A program made the translations under genes and the position numbers. From the NCBI RefSeq assembly GCF_003610805.1, contig NZ_RAPF01000001.1, positions 558,001 to 622,000 of the forward strand: a stretch of 64,000 bases of DNA, given 5' to 3'. This document shows, one piece after another, positions 28,108 to 38,315 of the stretch. The notes beneath the pieces are model-generated. The model was given only the letters and a program-made list of their open reading frames with translations, did not search any database and had not been told where the DNA came from. This DNA comes from Altericroceibacterium spongiae (GTDB taxonomy: Bacteria; Pseudomonadota; Alphaproteobacteria; Sphingomonadales; Sphingomonadaceae). Positions within the stretch are counted from its first letter, which is position 1; the number at the start of each line of letters is the position of its first letter.

Positions 28108-28761
28108 ATGTCGAACGAAATTTCTCCTGAACTCGAAGAGCTTCTTGCCGGCTACCGCCGGTTTCGCGAAAAAGGCTGGCAACCGGAACGTGAACGCTGG
28201 GCCACATTGCAGGAGGGGCAGGAACCGCGCGTGATGGTCATCGCCTGTTCTGACAGCCGAGTCGATCCTTCGCAGATATTCGACGTCAGTCCGGGCGAAA
28301 TCTTCGTCGTGCGTAATGTGGCAGCCATGGTGCCACCGTTCGAAACCAATCCCGGCCATCATGGTGTTTCAGCTGCGCTGGAATTCGCTGTTCAGGTCCT
28401 GAAAGTGAGTGAAGTGGTCGTGATGGGTCATGGAATGTGCGGAGGCTGCAAAGCTGCCCTCACCCAGGAACTGCATGGCGCCGAACCGGGTCGAGGCGGC
28501 TTCATTGCCAACTGGATTTCCATGCTGGATGAAGCGCGCGCGCCTATCGCTGAACAACTCGGGACAGCGAGCCGGGAGGCTGAACGGGCCATGGAACTGG
28601 CCGGTGTTAAAGTCAGCCTCGACCATCTGCGCACATTTCCTTGCGTGCAGACCAAGGAAGGCAGCGGCAAGCTCAAATTGCGCGGCGCCTATTTTGCTAT
28701 TTCGGACGGGCTTCTGCATTTGCTGGACGAAGAAACAGGTGAATTTTCCCCCATAAGCTGA
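28108..28761 (+). CDS. can: beta-class carbonic anhydrase
   Basis: This 217-residue zinc enzyme interconverts CO2 and bicarbonate. The ligands are in place: Cys-Asp in ACSDSRVDP (about 45-53), and His and Cys in GHGMCGGCKA (about 105-114). I start at the ATG at 28108 (MSNEISPELEELLAGYRRF), where homologues begin. It is divergent from lipA with 49 bases between. Confidence 0.94.
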   Translation: MSNEISPELEELLAGYRRFREKGWQPERERWATLQEGQEPRVMVIACSDSRVDPSQIFDVSPGEIFVVRNVAAMVPPFETNPGHHGVSAALEFAVQVLKVSEVVVMGHGMCGGCKAALTQELHGAEPGRGGFIANWISMLDEARAPIAEQLGTASREAERAMELAGVKVSLDHLRTFPCVQTKEGSGKLKLRGAYFAISDGLLHLLDEETGEFSPIS

Positions 28762-28815
28762 TCTGTCTGCTTATGGCTTGCCAGCTCCATATGGCCTTGC
28801 GACAAGCGGCGAATC

Positions 28816-29520
28816 ATGTCTGAACCTTTGCTCAAAAATATCGCCCTGCTGATCGACGCTGACAATGCCAGCCATCATGGTATCGATCCTGTCCTTACGG
28901 TTCTTGCTGAACTGGGACAGGTCAATATTCGGCGCGCTTATGGTAACTGGGCAAAGCCCGCCCTGCATAAATGGAATACGATCACCCATCGTTTTGGACT
29001 TCAGCCGCAACAGCAATTCGATCTGACTAAAGGCAAGAATGCCACCGATATGGCGATGACTATCGATGCCATCGACCTGCTTTATGCAGGCAAGGTCGAT
29101 GGCTTCGGTATTATGAGTTCGGATAGTGATTTCACACCGCTTGTGACCAGATTGCGACAGGACGGGCTGATCGTTTACGGCTTTGGTAGCGCCAAGGCTC
29201 CGGAAGCCTTCAAGACCGCCTGCACGCGCTATATCGATGTCGACAAACTGATCGATACGACGAAAGAAGGCTATGAACAGGATGCAAAACCGGTCGATGA
29301 GGATCTGATCGACTTGCTTGGCGATGCCTGGCGAGCCGCCAGTCGTGACGATGATGGTTTCGCCAAATTGCAGGAAGTGGGACAGATTGCCGGCAACCGT
29401 TCCAGTTTTGATGTGCGAAACCATGGTTACAAGCGATTGTCCGAACTGGTTCGTGCCAATGATCGCTTTAAACTGGAGCGCCGGGCGGATGGTCAGCTTT
29501 ATATGAAGCGCTTGCGCTAA
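28816..29520 (+). CDS. NYN-domain (LabA/DUF88) putative RNase with OST-HTH domain
   Basis: This 234-residue protein has an N-terminal NYN/PIN-like nuclease fold with the acidic residues in LLIDADNASH, NATDMAMTIDAIDLL and MSSDSDFTPLV, which coordinate metal in this family. The C-terminal 70 residues (VDEDLIDLLGDAWRAAS...YKRLSELVRANDRFKL) fit an OST-HTH/LOTUS RNA-binding domain. Limkain/LabA-like proteins of this form are widespread in bacteria; their RNA targets are unknown. It stands alone between can and the DUF1206 gene. Confidence 0.88.
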   Translation: MSEPLLKNIALLIDADNASHHGIDPVLTVLAELGQVNIRRAYGNWAKPALHKWNTITHRFGLQPQQQFDLTKGKNATDMAMTIDAIDLLYAGKVDGFGIMSSDSDFTPLVTRLRQDGLIVYGFGSAKAPEAFKTACTRYIDVDKLIDTTKEGYEQDAKPVDEDLIDLLGDAWRAASRDDDGFAKLQEVGQIAGNRSSFDVRNHGYKRLSELVRANDRFKLERRADGQLYMKRLR

Positions 29521-29554
29521 CTGCCGATAACAGACTTTCGGGCACAAATTCCCG

Positions 29555-29586
29555 CCCCTTCCGTTGCAGCAACAGCAATGAAGGGG
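29555..29586 (+). promoter_or_regulatory. leader hairpin that includes the ribosome-binding site of the DUF1206 gene
   Basis: CCCCTTC (29555-29561) is complementary to GAAGGGG (29580-29586), and the inner GTTGC-A-GCAAC can form a second short helix. The right arm is the Shine-Dalgarno sequence of the gene starting at 29592, so pairing would hide it. There is no T-run, so it is not a typical terminator. Confidence 0.5.
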
Positions 29587-29591
29587 CATTT

Positions 29592-30389
29592 ATGGTTGAT
29601 AAATCAGAGAAATTTCGCTGGTTAATACGGCTTGGCTTTGCATCACGAGGTGTGGTCTACGCGCTGATCGGCTACCTTGCCCTGTCCGGTCCGGGGCAAA
29701 ATGACGGGCCGTCGGGCTCTTTCTCTTACCTTCAGGATATGCCGGCAGGTACTCCTTTATTATACGTCGCCGCGCTGGGGCTGTTAGGTTACGGATTATA
29801 TCGCCTGTGTTCACCTGTATTCGATATTGAAAATTACGGCCATGACAAAACCGGCATTGCTCACCGTGTAGGACATGCAGGGAGCGCATTTGCGCATTTC
29901 GTGCTGGCCTATACCGCTCTCCAATTTGCCATGGGAAGTCACCAGTCAGGTAGTGGCAGTACCGCTGAGCAGGCGGCTGACACCGTTCTCAGCGTGAGCT
30001 TTGGCGGTTTTGTACTCGGTCTTCTGGGCCTGGCATTTTTGCTGGCCGGGCTGGCTCAGGCCAAGAAGGGGCTGACGGCCAGTTTCATGCAACGCATTTC
30101 GGCACAGGCTCCTGCCTTTGTCGAATGGCTCGGTCGCGCAGGCTTCTTTGCAAGGACGGTGGTTTTCGTCATTATCGGGTGGTCGCTTATCCAGTCCGCC
30201 TGGTTTTCGAGTAGTGAGCGAGTGAAAACCCTTGGAGAGGCGATCACTTCACTGGCAGATAGTGGAGCGTTGTACAATTTGGTCGCGATCGGCCTGCTGC
30301 TCTTCGGTATCTTCAGTATTTTCATGGCTCGATACCGGATCGTGCCCGACCTTGATTCAAGCGGACTTAAACCGGCATTTCGAGGGTAA
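29592..30389 (+). CDS. DUF1206 membrane protein
   Basis: This 265-residue protein has six predicted transmembrane helices in three two-helix repeats, each opening with a GFASRGVVYALIGYLA-like sequence (residues about 14-30, 92-110, 183-200). This is the DUF1206 layout; the function of the family is unknown. A strong Shine-Dalgarno sequence (AAGGGG) lies five bases ahead, inside a hairpin. The next gene starts one base after its stop. Confidence 0.88.
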   Translation: MVDKSEKFRWLIRLGFASRGVVYALIGYLALSGPGQNDGPSGSFSYLQDMPAGTPLLYVAALGLLGYGLYRLCSPVFDIENYGHDKTGIAHRVGHAGSAFAHFVLAYTALQFAMGSHQSGSGSTAEQAADTVLSVSFGGFVLGLLGLAFLLAGLAQAKKGLTASFMQRISAQAPAFVEWLGRAGFFARTVVFVIIGWSLIQSAWFSSSERVKTLGEAITSLADSGALYNLVAIGLLLFGIFSIFMARYRIVPDLDSSGLKPAFRG

Positions 30390-30390
30390 T

Positions 30391-31143
30391 ATGGCCCAGA
30401 AACAGCAAAAAACCGCAAACCTTTATCGCATGGTAATGGAAAAGCACATTTGTCCTTTCGGGCTTAAATCCCGATGGTTGCTGGAGAGCAATGGCTATGA
30501 AGTGGAAGATCATCATCTGACCACGCGCAAGGAAACGGACGCCTTTCAAGAAAAGCACGATGTTGAAACCACGCCGCAAACCTTTATTGATGGTGAGCGG
30601 ATCGGGGGGTACGATGAACTGCGCGCCTATTTCGGTAATCAGCCGCAAGATGCGGATGAAACAAGCTATCAACCGGTTCTGGCTGTCTTTACGGTTGCAC
30701 TCGGCCTTGCTCTGTCGCTTAGCATATGGCTGTTTGGAACACCGCTAACCGTTCGTGCCATGGAATGGTTCATCACTTTTTCCATGGCCATGCTCGCTAT
30801 GCTCAAACTACAGGATGTCGAGCAGTTTTCGACCATGTTCCTGAGCTATGATTTGCTCGCTCAGCGTCACGTCCCTTATGCCTATATTTACCCCTTCGCG
30901 GAGGCATCAGCAGCCATCTTAATGGCTGGGCGGCTTTTGCCTTTTCTTTCTATTCCGATTGCTTTCTTCATCGGAACGATCGGCGCCATTTCCGTCTTTT
31001 ATGCGGTTTATATCCAGAAGCGCGAGATTAAATGCGCCTGCGTGGGCGGTGGAAGCAATGTGCCGCTAGGCTTTGTTTCGCTCACGGAGAATCTGGCCAT
31101 GATCGCCATGGCTCTGTGGATGTCAGGCCGTATGATCTTTTAA
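30391..31143 (+). CDS. glutaredoxin-MauE/DoxX-like fusion membrane protein
   Basis: This 250-residue protein joins an N-terminal glutaredoxin-like domain (about 10-85; TTPQTFIDGERIGGYDEL is the typical GSH-binding region) to a four-helix membrane domain of the MauE/DoxX type (about 97-250). The glutaredoxin active site reads CPFG, so it has one Cys, as in monothiol forms. Two further Cys sit in KCACVGGG in the last loop, a feature of MauE-like electron carriers. The likely role is thiol redox transfer at the inner membrane. It is co-transcribed with the DUF1206 gene. Confidence 0.85.
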   Translation: MAQKQQKTANLYRMVMEKHICPFGLKSRWLLESNGYEVEDHHLTTRKETDAFQEKHDVETTPQTFIDGERIGGYDELRAYFGNQPQDADETSYQPVLAVFTVALGLALSLSIWLFGTPLTVRAMEWFITFSMAMLAMLKLQDVEQFSTMFLSYDLLAQRHVPYAYIYPFAEASAAILMAGRLLPFLSIPIAFFIGTIGAISVFYAVYIQKREIKCACVGGGSNVPLGFVSLTENLAMIAMALWMSGRMIF

Positions 31144-31154
31144 ATGAATGTGGA

Positions 31155-31655
31155 TCAGGCACTGCACTGTACGAGGCCCGAACCGTCATACACCACCCTG
31201 TTAAAGGCATCGCGCAAAATCACGCTGCCATCATAATTGGTGGTTTTGTTACCTGCTGGGCGCCCCTCGCCCGAAATCTTGAGACGCAGAGAATATTCGA
31301 GTCCGTCATATTTTGACCAGGTCCCCAACGGCAGCTCACGTGCGCCTATATCTCTGGCGAAACGCGTCATTTTTCCATCGATCTTCATATAGGCCACTTC
31401 GGGCTGAGCGATCACGCGCGTGCCGAGGCTCGTTCCCGGAGCATAATTGCACCCTGAACCGGAAAGATCGTGCTCTTCTATATCGACATATGTGATCGAA
31501 TCGGGCGTGATTTCGGTTAAAGGTGGTCTGGCACTTTGCTGTGCTTTTTCGATCATGGCGATATCGCGCCGATCTTTGTCAGCCTGTTCCTCTGGTGTCA
31601 GTTCCTTGTGGCACCCTGCCAGCAGGATTACAGCCCCCAGTAATGCAACGCGCAT
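31155..31655 (-). CDS. small lipoprotein
   Basis: This 166-residue protein starts at the ATG at 31655 with signal RVALLGAVILLAGC and lipobox LAGC; the rest is periplasmic. It includes conserved-looking GCNYAPGTSLGTRVIAQPE and IGARELPLGTWSKYDG, but I know no function. The start overlaps the mutL stop as TGATG, so it is coupled to mutL. It converges on the glutaredoxin fusion gene with 11 bases between. Confidence 0.8.
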   Translation of the reverse strand: MRVALLGAVILLAGCHKELTPEEQADKDRRDIAMIEKAQQSARPPLTEITPDSITYVDIEEHDLSGSGCNYAPGTSLGTRVIAQPEVAYMKIDGKMTRFARDIGARELPLGTWSKYDGLEYSLRLKISGEGRPAGNKTTNYDGSVILRDAFNRVVYDGSGLVQCSA

Positions 31656-33532
31656 CAATGCCTCCCGAACAGCTTTTCCACATCCCCCATAGAAAGCTTC
31701 ACCCAGGTTGGCCGGCCGTGATTGCACTGACCTGATCGTGGTGTTCTTTCCATTTCGCGTAAAAGAGCGTTCATTTCAGTTACATTCAGCGTCCGGCCAG
31801 CGCGAACCGAGCCATGACAAGCCATTGTAGCCAATACATAATCCAATTTTTCGCCCAGTAGCAGTGCCTCGCCATGTTCGGCAAGATCGTCAGCGATGTC
31901 CTGTAACAATTTCTGGGGATCGGCCTTTTTAAGGGAACCTGGCATGGCTCTGACCAGCATGGCTGCGGGGCCGAACCGCTCGATCGTCAATCCCAGTTCA
32001 GCGAATTTGCCGGCATTATCTTCCAGGCGGTCACAAGCCAGTTCGTCCAGTTCGACAACTTCGGGCATCAGCAAAGCCTGACTGGCTGCTACTTTATCAC
32101 TGGCACCCCCAGCTTTCAGCCTTTCCAGAACCAGCCGTTCATGCGCCGCATGCTGATCGACAATTACGAGTCCGTCTGCTGCTTCAGCAACAATATAGGT
32201 ATTCGCTATCTGACCGCGGGCGATACCAAGAGGGTATTCGTCCAGATCGTCCGGCGCTTCTGTCGCTTCTTCTGCTCTGCCTTGTGGCGCGGCCCAATCG
32301 CCTGCTGGTTTGTTGGCCATCATGGCAGGCATAGCGGCTGTCGGAGAAGACAGACCGGCAAAATCCGATTTGTTCTCACGCACAGAGTGAGAAGAGCCGC
32401 TCCAGTCGCGCCCCTGGAAAATCGAGCGCATGACCGGAGAGGGTTCATCACGTAAGGCGTCGGAACGCACTGGTTCAGATTGCCAGCGAGCCATTGCTTC
32501 GGCGGAGGGTTCCTGCGCGCTACGCTTATCGCCGGTTGCCAATGCCTGCCGTAATCCGGACACCAGAAAGCCACGCACGGCCGGAGCATCACGAAATCGC
32601 ACTTCCGTTTTTGCTGGATGCACATTCACATCCACGTCTTCCACTGGAAGTGTCAGAAAAAGGGCCAGCACTGCATGACGGTCACGTGCCAGCATATCGG
32701 CATAAGCTCCGCGAACTGCACCAGTCAGCAACCGATCTTTGACCGGGCGGCCATTGACGAAGAGATATTGATGGTCAGCAACGCCACGATTGTATGTCGG
32801 CAAGCCTGCCACCCCCGTTAATCGCATAGAATCGCGCTGGAAATCGAGGAGCACACCATTATCGGCCAGTTCGCGTGCAATGATCTGTGCCACACGATTT
32901 TCAACCGATTCTCCGGCCTGCAGGTTTAGAATGCGTCGCCCGCCATGCTCAAAACTGAATGCAATGTCAGGCCGGGCCATGGCGAGTCGCCGGACAATAT
33001 CGAGGCACGCCGCATATTCACTGCGAGGCGTGCGAAGGAATTTTCGTCTGGCCGGAACCTTCCCGAACAGATTTTCCACCCGCACACGCGTTCCGGGCGG
33101 CAAGGCAGCCGGGCCCTCCTCTGTAACGACACCGTGATCGACAACACGCTTCCAGCCGGTTTCGGCGCCGCGCACCCGGCTCTCCAGCGTCAGTCGCGCG
33201 ACACTTGCGATCGAGGGCAACGCTTCTCCGCGAAAGCCAAGCGTAGCGACACGCTCGATCGCCCCTTCGGCCCCTACCAGACTTTCGGGCAATTTTGATG
33301 TCGCATGGCGTTCAAGCGCAAGAGCCATCTCATCGGCGCTCATCCCGCAACCATCATCGGTCACTTCGATCCGGGTGAGGCCGCCTTCGACAATCGAAAC
33401 GGCAATGCGGGTCGCTCCCGAATCCACTGCATTTTCGATCAATTCCTTAAGAGCGGATGCTGGCCTTTCGACCACTTCGCCTGCAGCAATGCGGTTGACG
33501 AGGTTTTCCGGAAGCCTTCTAATGGTAGCCAT
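31655..33532 (-). CDS. mutL: DNA mismatch repair protein MutL (endonuclease type)
   Basis: This 625-residue protein has the N-terminal GHKL ATPase (RIAAGEVVERPASALKELIENA, DDGCGM, TLGFRGEALPSI). A Pro/Ala-rich linker leads to a C-terminal domain carrying DQHAAHERLVLE, which fits the DQHA(X)2E(X)4E endonuclease motif, with ACHGSVRAG and CNHGRP as further metal-site motifs. It therefore probably nicks DNA itself, consistent with the lack of MutH in alphaproteobacteria. Confidence 0.95.
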   Translation of the reverse strand: MATIRRLPENLVNRIAAGEVVERPASALKELIENAVDSGATRIAVSIVEGGLTRIEVTDDGCGMSADEMALALERHATSKLPESLVGAEGAIERVATLGFRGEALPSIASVARLTLESRVRGAETGWKRVVDHGVVTEEGPAALPPGTRVRVENLFGKVPARRKFLRTPRSEYAACLDIVRRLAMARPDIAFSFEHGGRRILNLQAGESVENRVAQIIARELADNGVLLDFQRDSMRLTGVAGLPTYNRGVADHQYLFVNGRPVKDRLLTGAVRGAYADMLARDRHAVLALFLTLPVEDVDVNVHPAKTEVRFRDAPAVRGFLVSGLRQALATGDKRSAQEPSAEAMARWQSEPVRSDALRDEPSPVMRSIFQGRDWSGSSHSVRENKSDFAGLSSPTAAMPAMMANKPAGDWAAPQGRAEEATEAPDDLDEYPLGIARGQIANTYIVAEAADGLVIVDQHAAHERLVLERLKAGGASDKVAASQALLMPEVVELDELACDRLEDNAGKFAELGLTIERFGPAAMLVRAMPGSLKKADPQKLLQDIADDLAEHGEALLLGEKLDYVLATMACHGSVRAGRTLNVTEMNALLREMERTPRSGQCNHGRPTWVKLSMGDVEKLFGRH

Positions 33533-33707
33533 AAAACCATCCTAGCGGTGAAGTAGCGTGAATTCGAGTTGGGCGGTGTAAAACTCCACCGTTTTGGTCA
33601 CAAATTTTTGGCCTTTCTAAACTGGTTGCGTTAAGGAGCCGCTTCCCACAGGCCAAACCGGCATTCTGAAGCAGTTTTGTGCATCTTGCCGGGATCAGAC
33701 GGATTAA

Positions 33708-34757
<1,050 letters not shown>

Positions 34758-34788
34758 GACGTAATTTCTTAAGTAGAAAGGGGCGGTT

Positions 34789-35718
34789 ATGGCGCCGCCG
34801 ACGATACGGCGATCGGCCTTTAGGTCCGGAATGAACAAGAAGGCGCGTTTTAGCGCCTTCACTGGCTATCTTGTTGCTTCATTCGGTATGCTGATCGGGG
34901 TTATTTTGCTGGCAGTGTCCATCTGGCAGCCACACCTATTTTCGAATCTGCGCACACAGGCTAGCGATATCGTCTCGCCAGCCGCAAATGCTGGTGCTGT
35001 CGCACGGGATGACAGCCGCTCCTTCTTGCAGGTCGTAGCAGGCTATTACCGGGCGGGCAGCAAGAATGCTCAGTTAAAACGCGAAATGGAAATTGCGCGT
35101 GTAAAACTGGCCGAAGCGGAGGCAGTAAAGCAGGAAAATAAACGTCTTAAGGCCATCCTTGGTCTTAGAGATCGTGATCCAGAGCCTGTTGCAATGGCTC
35201 GCCTGATCGGTTCGACCAGCGCCAGTGCAAGACGCTTTGCCTATTTATCCCGCGGACGCAGTGATGGTGTCCAGCCAGGTATGCCAGTTGTTGCTGCAAA
35301 AGGTCTGGTCGGACGAGTACTCGAGTCAGGCGATCACAGTTCACGCATCATGCTGTTAACCGATACGGAAAGTATGGTGCCGGTCCGTCGGTCGACCGAT
35401 AATATCGTGGCTTTCGCTGAGGGGCGCGCCAACGGATCCTTGCGTATACGTTTGATTGATCTGGGGATTAACCCTCTCAAAACCGGTGATGTTTTTGTTA
35501 CATCAGGTGCCGGTGGTCTTTTCCCTCCCGGCGTTGCTGTGGCCGTGGTGAGTAAAATCACGAAGGATGGCGCAATTGCCAACCTGCTTGCTAATCCCGC
35601 CGCGACCGATTTTGTGGCTATCGAACCGCAATGGCATGGTAATATAAAAGACTTGGAAGCGCCATCACAACAAGAGGATGCAAACACAAGCGGCACATCC
35701 TCTGAGCCAAACGAATGA
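34789..35718 (+). CDS. mreC: rod-shape protein MreC
   Basis: This 309-residue protein has one N-terminal membrane helix (about 26-46), a coiled coil (LKREMEIARVKLAEAEAVKQ) and a periplasmic beta-barrel pair (GRSDGVQPGMPVV, KTGDVFVTSGAGGLFPPGVAV). It scaffolds PBP2-RodA. It overlaps mreD by ATGA. Confidence 0.95.
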   Translation: MAPPTIRRSAFRSGMNKKARFSAFTGYLVASFGMLIGVILLAVSIWQPHLFSNLRTQASDIVSPAANAGAVARDDSRSFLQVVAGYYRAGSKNAQLKREMEIARVKLAEAEAVKQENKRLKAILGLRDRDPEPVAMARLIGSTSASARRFAYLSRGRSDGVQPGMPVVAAKGLVGRVLESGDHSSRIMLLTDTESMVPVRRSTDNIVAFAEGRANGSLRIRLIDLGINPLKTGDVFVTSGAGGLFPPGVAVAVVSKITKDGAIANLLANPAATDFVAIEPQWHGNIKDLEAPSQQEDANTSGTSSEPNE

Positions 35719-36272
35719 TTTCTCCCTTCAATCCGCGAGCACGCAGTGATGCTTATGGCAGTAAGATCAATCGGGATCATTCCTCGATACTGGTTTACGG
35801 TGTGCCATGGGTGACAATTATTCTGGCATGTCTTGCGCCGATGGTCCCATTTATTGCTCTGGCGCCTCTCATACCTCCGTTAGGCTATCTTTTCCTGCTC
35901 ACCTGGCGATTGGTTCGCCCTGGCCTCCTTCCTTTATGGGCAGGTCTTCCTCTGGGGGCATTGGATGACCTGTTTTCCGGTCAGCCTTTCGGTAATGGAA
36001 TTTTTCTCTTTTCAATCACGCTGCTGACGCTGGAAACCGTAGAAATGCGCTTTCCCTGGCGCAGCTTCCTGCTCGACTGGCTGACAGCTTCTATTGCTCT
36101 GGCGATTTATCTTTACGCTGGTTTTCTTTTTTCAGGCGCCGAGCTGACATCCATACAGCTTAGACTCATCCTTCCTCAGCTATTGCTCTCTATCGTGCTG
36201 TTTCCCATTATCGCCCGCATGGTGGCCTTACTAGATCGTTTCCGTCTGATGCGTATCCGCAGAGTCGGATAG
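35715..36272 (+). CDS. mreD: rod-shape protein MreD
   Basis: This 185-residue integral membrane protein has five to six helices and the family motif LPLGALDDLFSGQPFG near residue 75. It is part of the elongasome and lies between mreC (overlapping) and mrdA (9 nt gap). Confidence 0.92.
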   Translation: MISPFNPRARSDAYGSKINRDHSSILVYGVPWVTIILACLAPMVPFIALAPLIPPLGYLFLLTWRLVRPGLLPLWAGLPLGALDDLFSGQPFGNGIFLFSITLLTLETVEMRFPWRSFLLDWLTASIALAIYLYAGFLFSGAELTSIQLRLILPQLLLSIVLFPIIARMVALLDRFRLMRIRRVG

Positions 36273-36281
36273 GCTTCTGAT

Positions 36282-38315
36282 ATGAAAAAGAAATTTTCTA
36301 CTGGTAGTTTGCGCAACAGCTTCGAACGGCGAAGCTTTATTATCGGTTCATTGCAAGGCGGGATCGGGCTGCTGCTGGCTGCCCGAATGGGCTACATTGC
36401 TGTAGCCGAAAATAAAAAATACAAGATGGAATCGGAAAGTAACCGGGTCAATCTTAGTCTGATACCCCCTCGCAGAGGCTGGATACTCGATCGTAATGGA
36501 GCTCCTCTCGCATCCAACAAAGCCGATTTTCGCGTCGATATTATTCCCGACCGGCTGAACGATCCTGCCACAGCAATCGATACTCTGGGTGAATTGCTTG
36601 ATCTCAGTGCTGTTCAGGTAAAGGATCTGAAGGCCAAGCTTGAAAATGTGCATGGCTTTCAGCCAATCGAAGTGGCCAGCGGTCTCGATTACGATGCTTT
36701 TGCTGCGATTAGTGTACGTCTGCCGGACCTGCCCGGGGTTGTGCCGCAACGCGGTTTTTCTCGATACTATCGCACTGGTCCATCGGTTGGTCATCTCATT
36801 GGCTTTGTCGGCCCGGCTTCGGCGGAAGAATATGAGAAGGAGCCCAGTCAACTTCTTGTCACACCCGGATTTAAGCTCGGCAAGGATGGGTTGGAAAAAG
36901 AATTTGAACAAACATTGCGCGGAAAACCGGGTGCGCGCCGGGTGGAAGTGACCGCCAGTGGCCGAGTTGTGCGTGATCTTAATACCCGCGAAGATACGCA
37001 AGGTCAGTCCATCAGACTGACGATAGACGGCCCGTTACAAGACTATGCAGCGAGGCGGATTGGACTCGAATCCGGCTCGGTTGTTGTGATCGATTGCCTG
37101 ACTGGTGATCTCATGTGCATGGCATCCATGCCCAGCTTCGACCCGAACAGCTTTTCCGATGGCATTGGCCGGGTTGAATATAAAATGCTGAGTGAAGACG
37201 AACGGGTTCCGTTGCGAAACAAGGTTCTAAAAGGTCTCTATCCGCCAGGATCAACTGTAAAGCCCATGGTTGCCATGTCCTTTCTCGAGGCAGGACTTGA
37301 CCCGAATGAAAGCACAATCTGCAATGGCGGTTTGCGGGTTGGTAACCGGGTTTTCCACTGCTGGAACCGACGGGGCCATGGCCGGGTCGACATGTCAAAG
37401 GGTATCTATCAGAGCTGCGACGTCTATTTTTATTATTTCGCTCAAAAACTGGGCATGAATATCATCGCCGATATGGCGCGCCGCTGTGGTCTCGGCCAAA
37501 CCTTTCCACTGCCGGTAACCAGCCAGTTTTATGGCACCGTTCCCGATCCAGAATGGAAACTTAAAAAATACGGTCGCGAATGGCAGGCCTATGACACGGT
37601 GAACGCTACAATCGGTCAAGGGTATATGCTGTTTAATCCCTTACAATTGGCTGTGTATGCGTCCCGCATTGCCACTGGTAACAAGATCATGCCCCGTTTA
37701 CTTCTGAATGGATCGAAACCCAGTTTTGACGGCATGAATTTCCATGGCGACCATGTTCAGGTAATCCAGCAGGCAATGAGCGATGTGATCAACGGCCCCG
37801 GCACTGCCGGTCGCGCCCGCTTGCCGATTGACGGGATCAAAATGGCCGGCAAAACCGGAACCGCACAAGTCGTCAGCCTTAACGTGTCGAGCGGCAAAGG
37901 TGGGCCATGGAAATATCGCGATCACGGCCTGTTCATCTGTTTCGCTCCCTTTGATAATCCGCGCTATGCGACTGCGGTCGTCATCGAACATGGTGGCGGC
38001 TCAGGGTCAGCCTATCCTATTGCCCGCGACGTCATGACATTCTTGTTTGATCCCGAAAAGGGGCTTGAGGCGTTACACGCTCTGGAGAAACAGTGGGGTG
38101 GCACTGCTCAGGAAAGGCTGGCCGCTCGTTATGCCGCCTATGCTGCCGAAGCCGGGGTCGACATTCCCCCTGCTCCGAACGATCCTGCTGATATTGCCCG
38201 TAAGGTCGATGCCGAGGCACGCGCAGCTGCCGCACAGCCACAGGAAGTGGCTACAGGTGCCGTGACACCGGGGCCTGAACCCGTGGATGACAGACAGGGA
38301 GGGTCTCCTGAATGA
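36282..38315 (+). CDS. mrdA: penicillin-binding protein 2 (transpeptidase)
   Basis: This 677-residue class B PBP cross-links peptidoglycan in the elongasome. One N-terminal membrane helix lies at about 18-38, then the pedestal domain (PRRGWILDRNGAPLASN). The transpeptidase domain has SxxK in PPGSTVKPMV, the SxN-type SCD and KTG in MAGKTGTAQV. The C-terminus is a long Ala/Pro-rich tail. It overlaps rodA by ATGA, which suits the PBP2-RodA complex. Confidence 0.95.
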   Translation: MKKKFSTGSLRNSFERRSFIIGSLQGGIGLLLAARMGYIAVAENKKYKMESESNRVNLSLIPPRRGWILDRNGAPLASNKADFRVDIIPDRLNDPATAIDTLGELLDLSAVQVKDLKAKLENVHGFQPIEVASGLDYDAFAAISVRLPDLPGVVPQRGFSRYYRTGPSVGHLIGFVGPASAEEYEKEPSQLLVTPGFKLGKDGLEKEFEQTLRGKPGARRVEVTASGRVVRDLNTREDTQGQSIRLTIDGPLQDYAARRIGLESGSVVVIDCLTGDLMCMASMPSFDPNSFSDGIGRVEYKMLSEDERVPLRNKVLKGLYPPGSTVKPMVAMSFLEAGLDPNESTICNGGLRVGNRVFHCWNRRGHGRVDMSKGIYQSCDVYFYYFAQKLGMNIIADMARRCGLGQTFPLPVTSQFYGTVPDPEWKLKKYGREWQAYDTVNATIGQGYMLFNPLQLAVYASRIATGNKIMPRLLLNGSKPSFDGMNFHGDHVQVIQQAMSDVINGPGTAGRARLPIDGIKMAGKTGTAQVVSLNVSSGKGGPWKYRDHGLFICFAPFDNPRYATAVVIEHGGGSGSAYPIARDVMTFLFDPEKGLEALHALEKQWGGTAQERLAARYAAYAAEAGVDIPPAPNDPADIARKVDAEARAAAAQPQEVATGAVTPGPEPVDDRQGGSPE

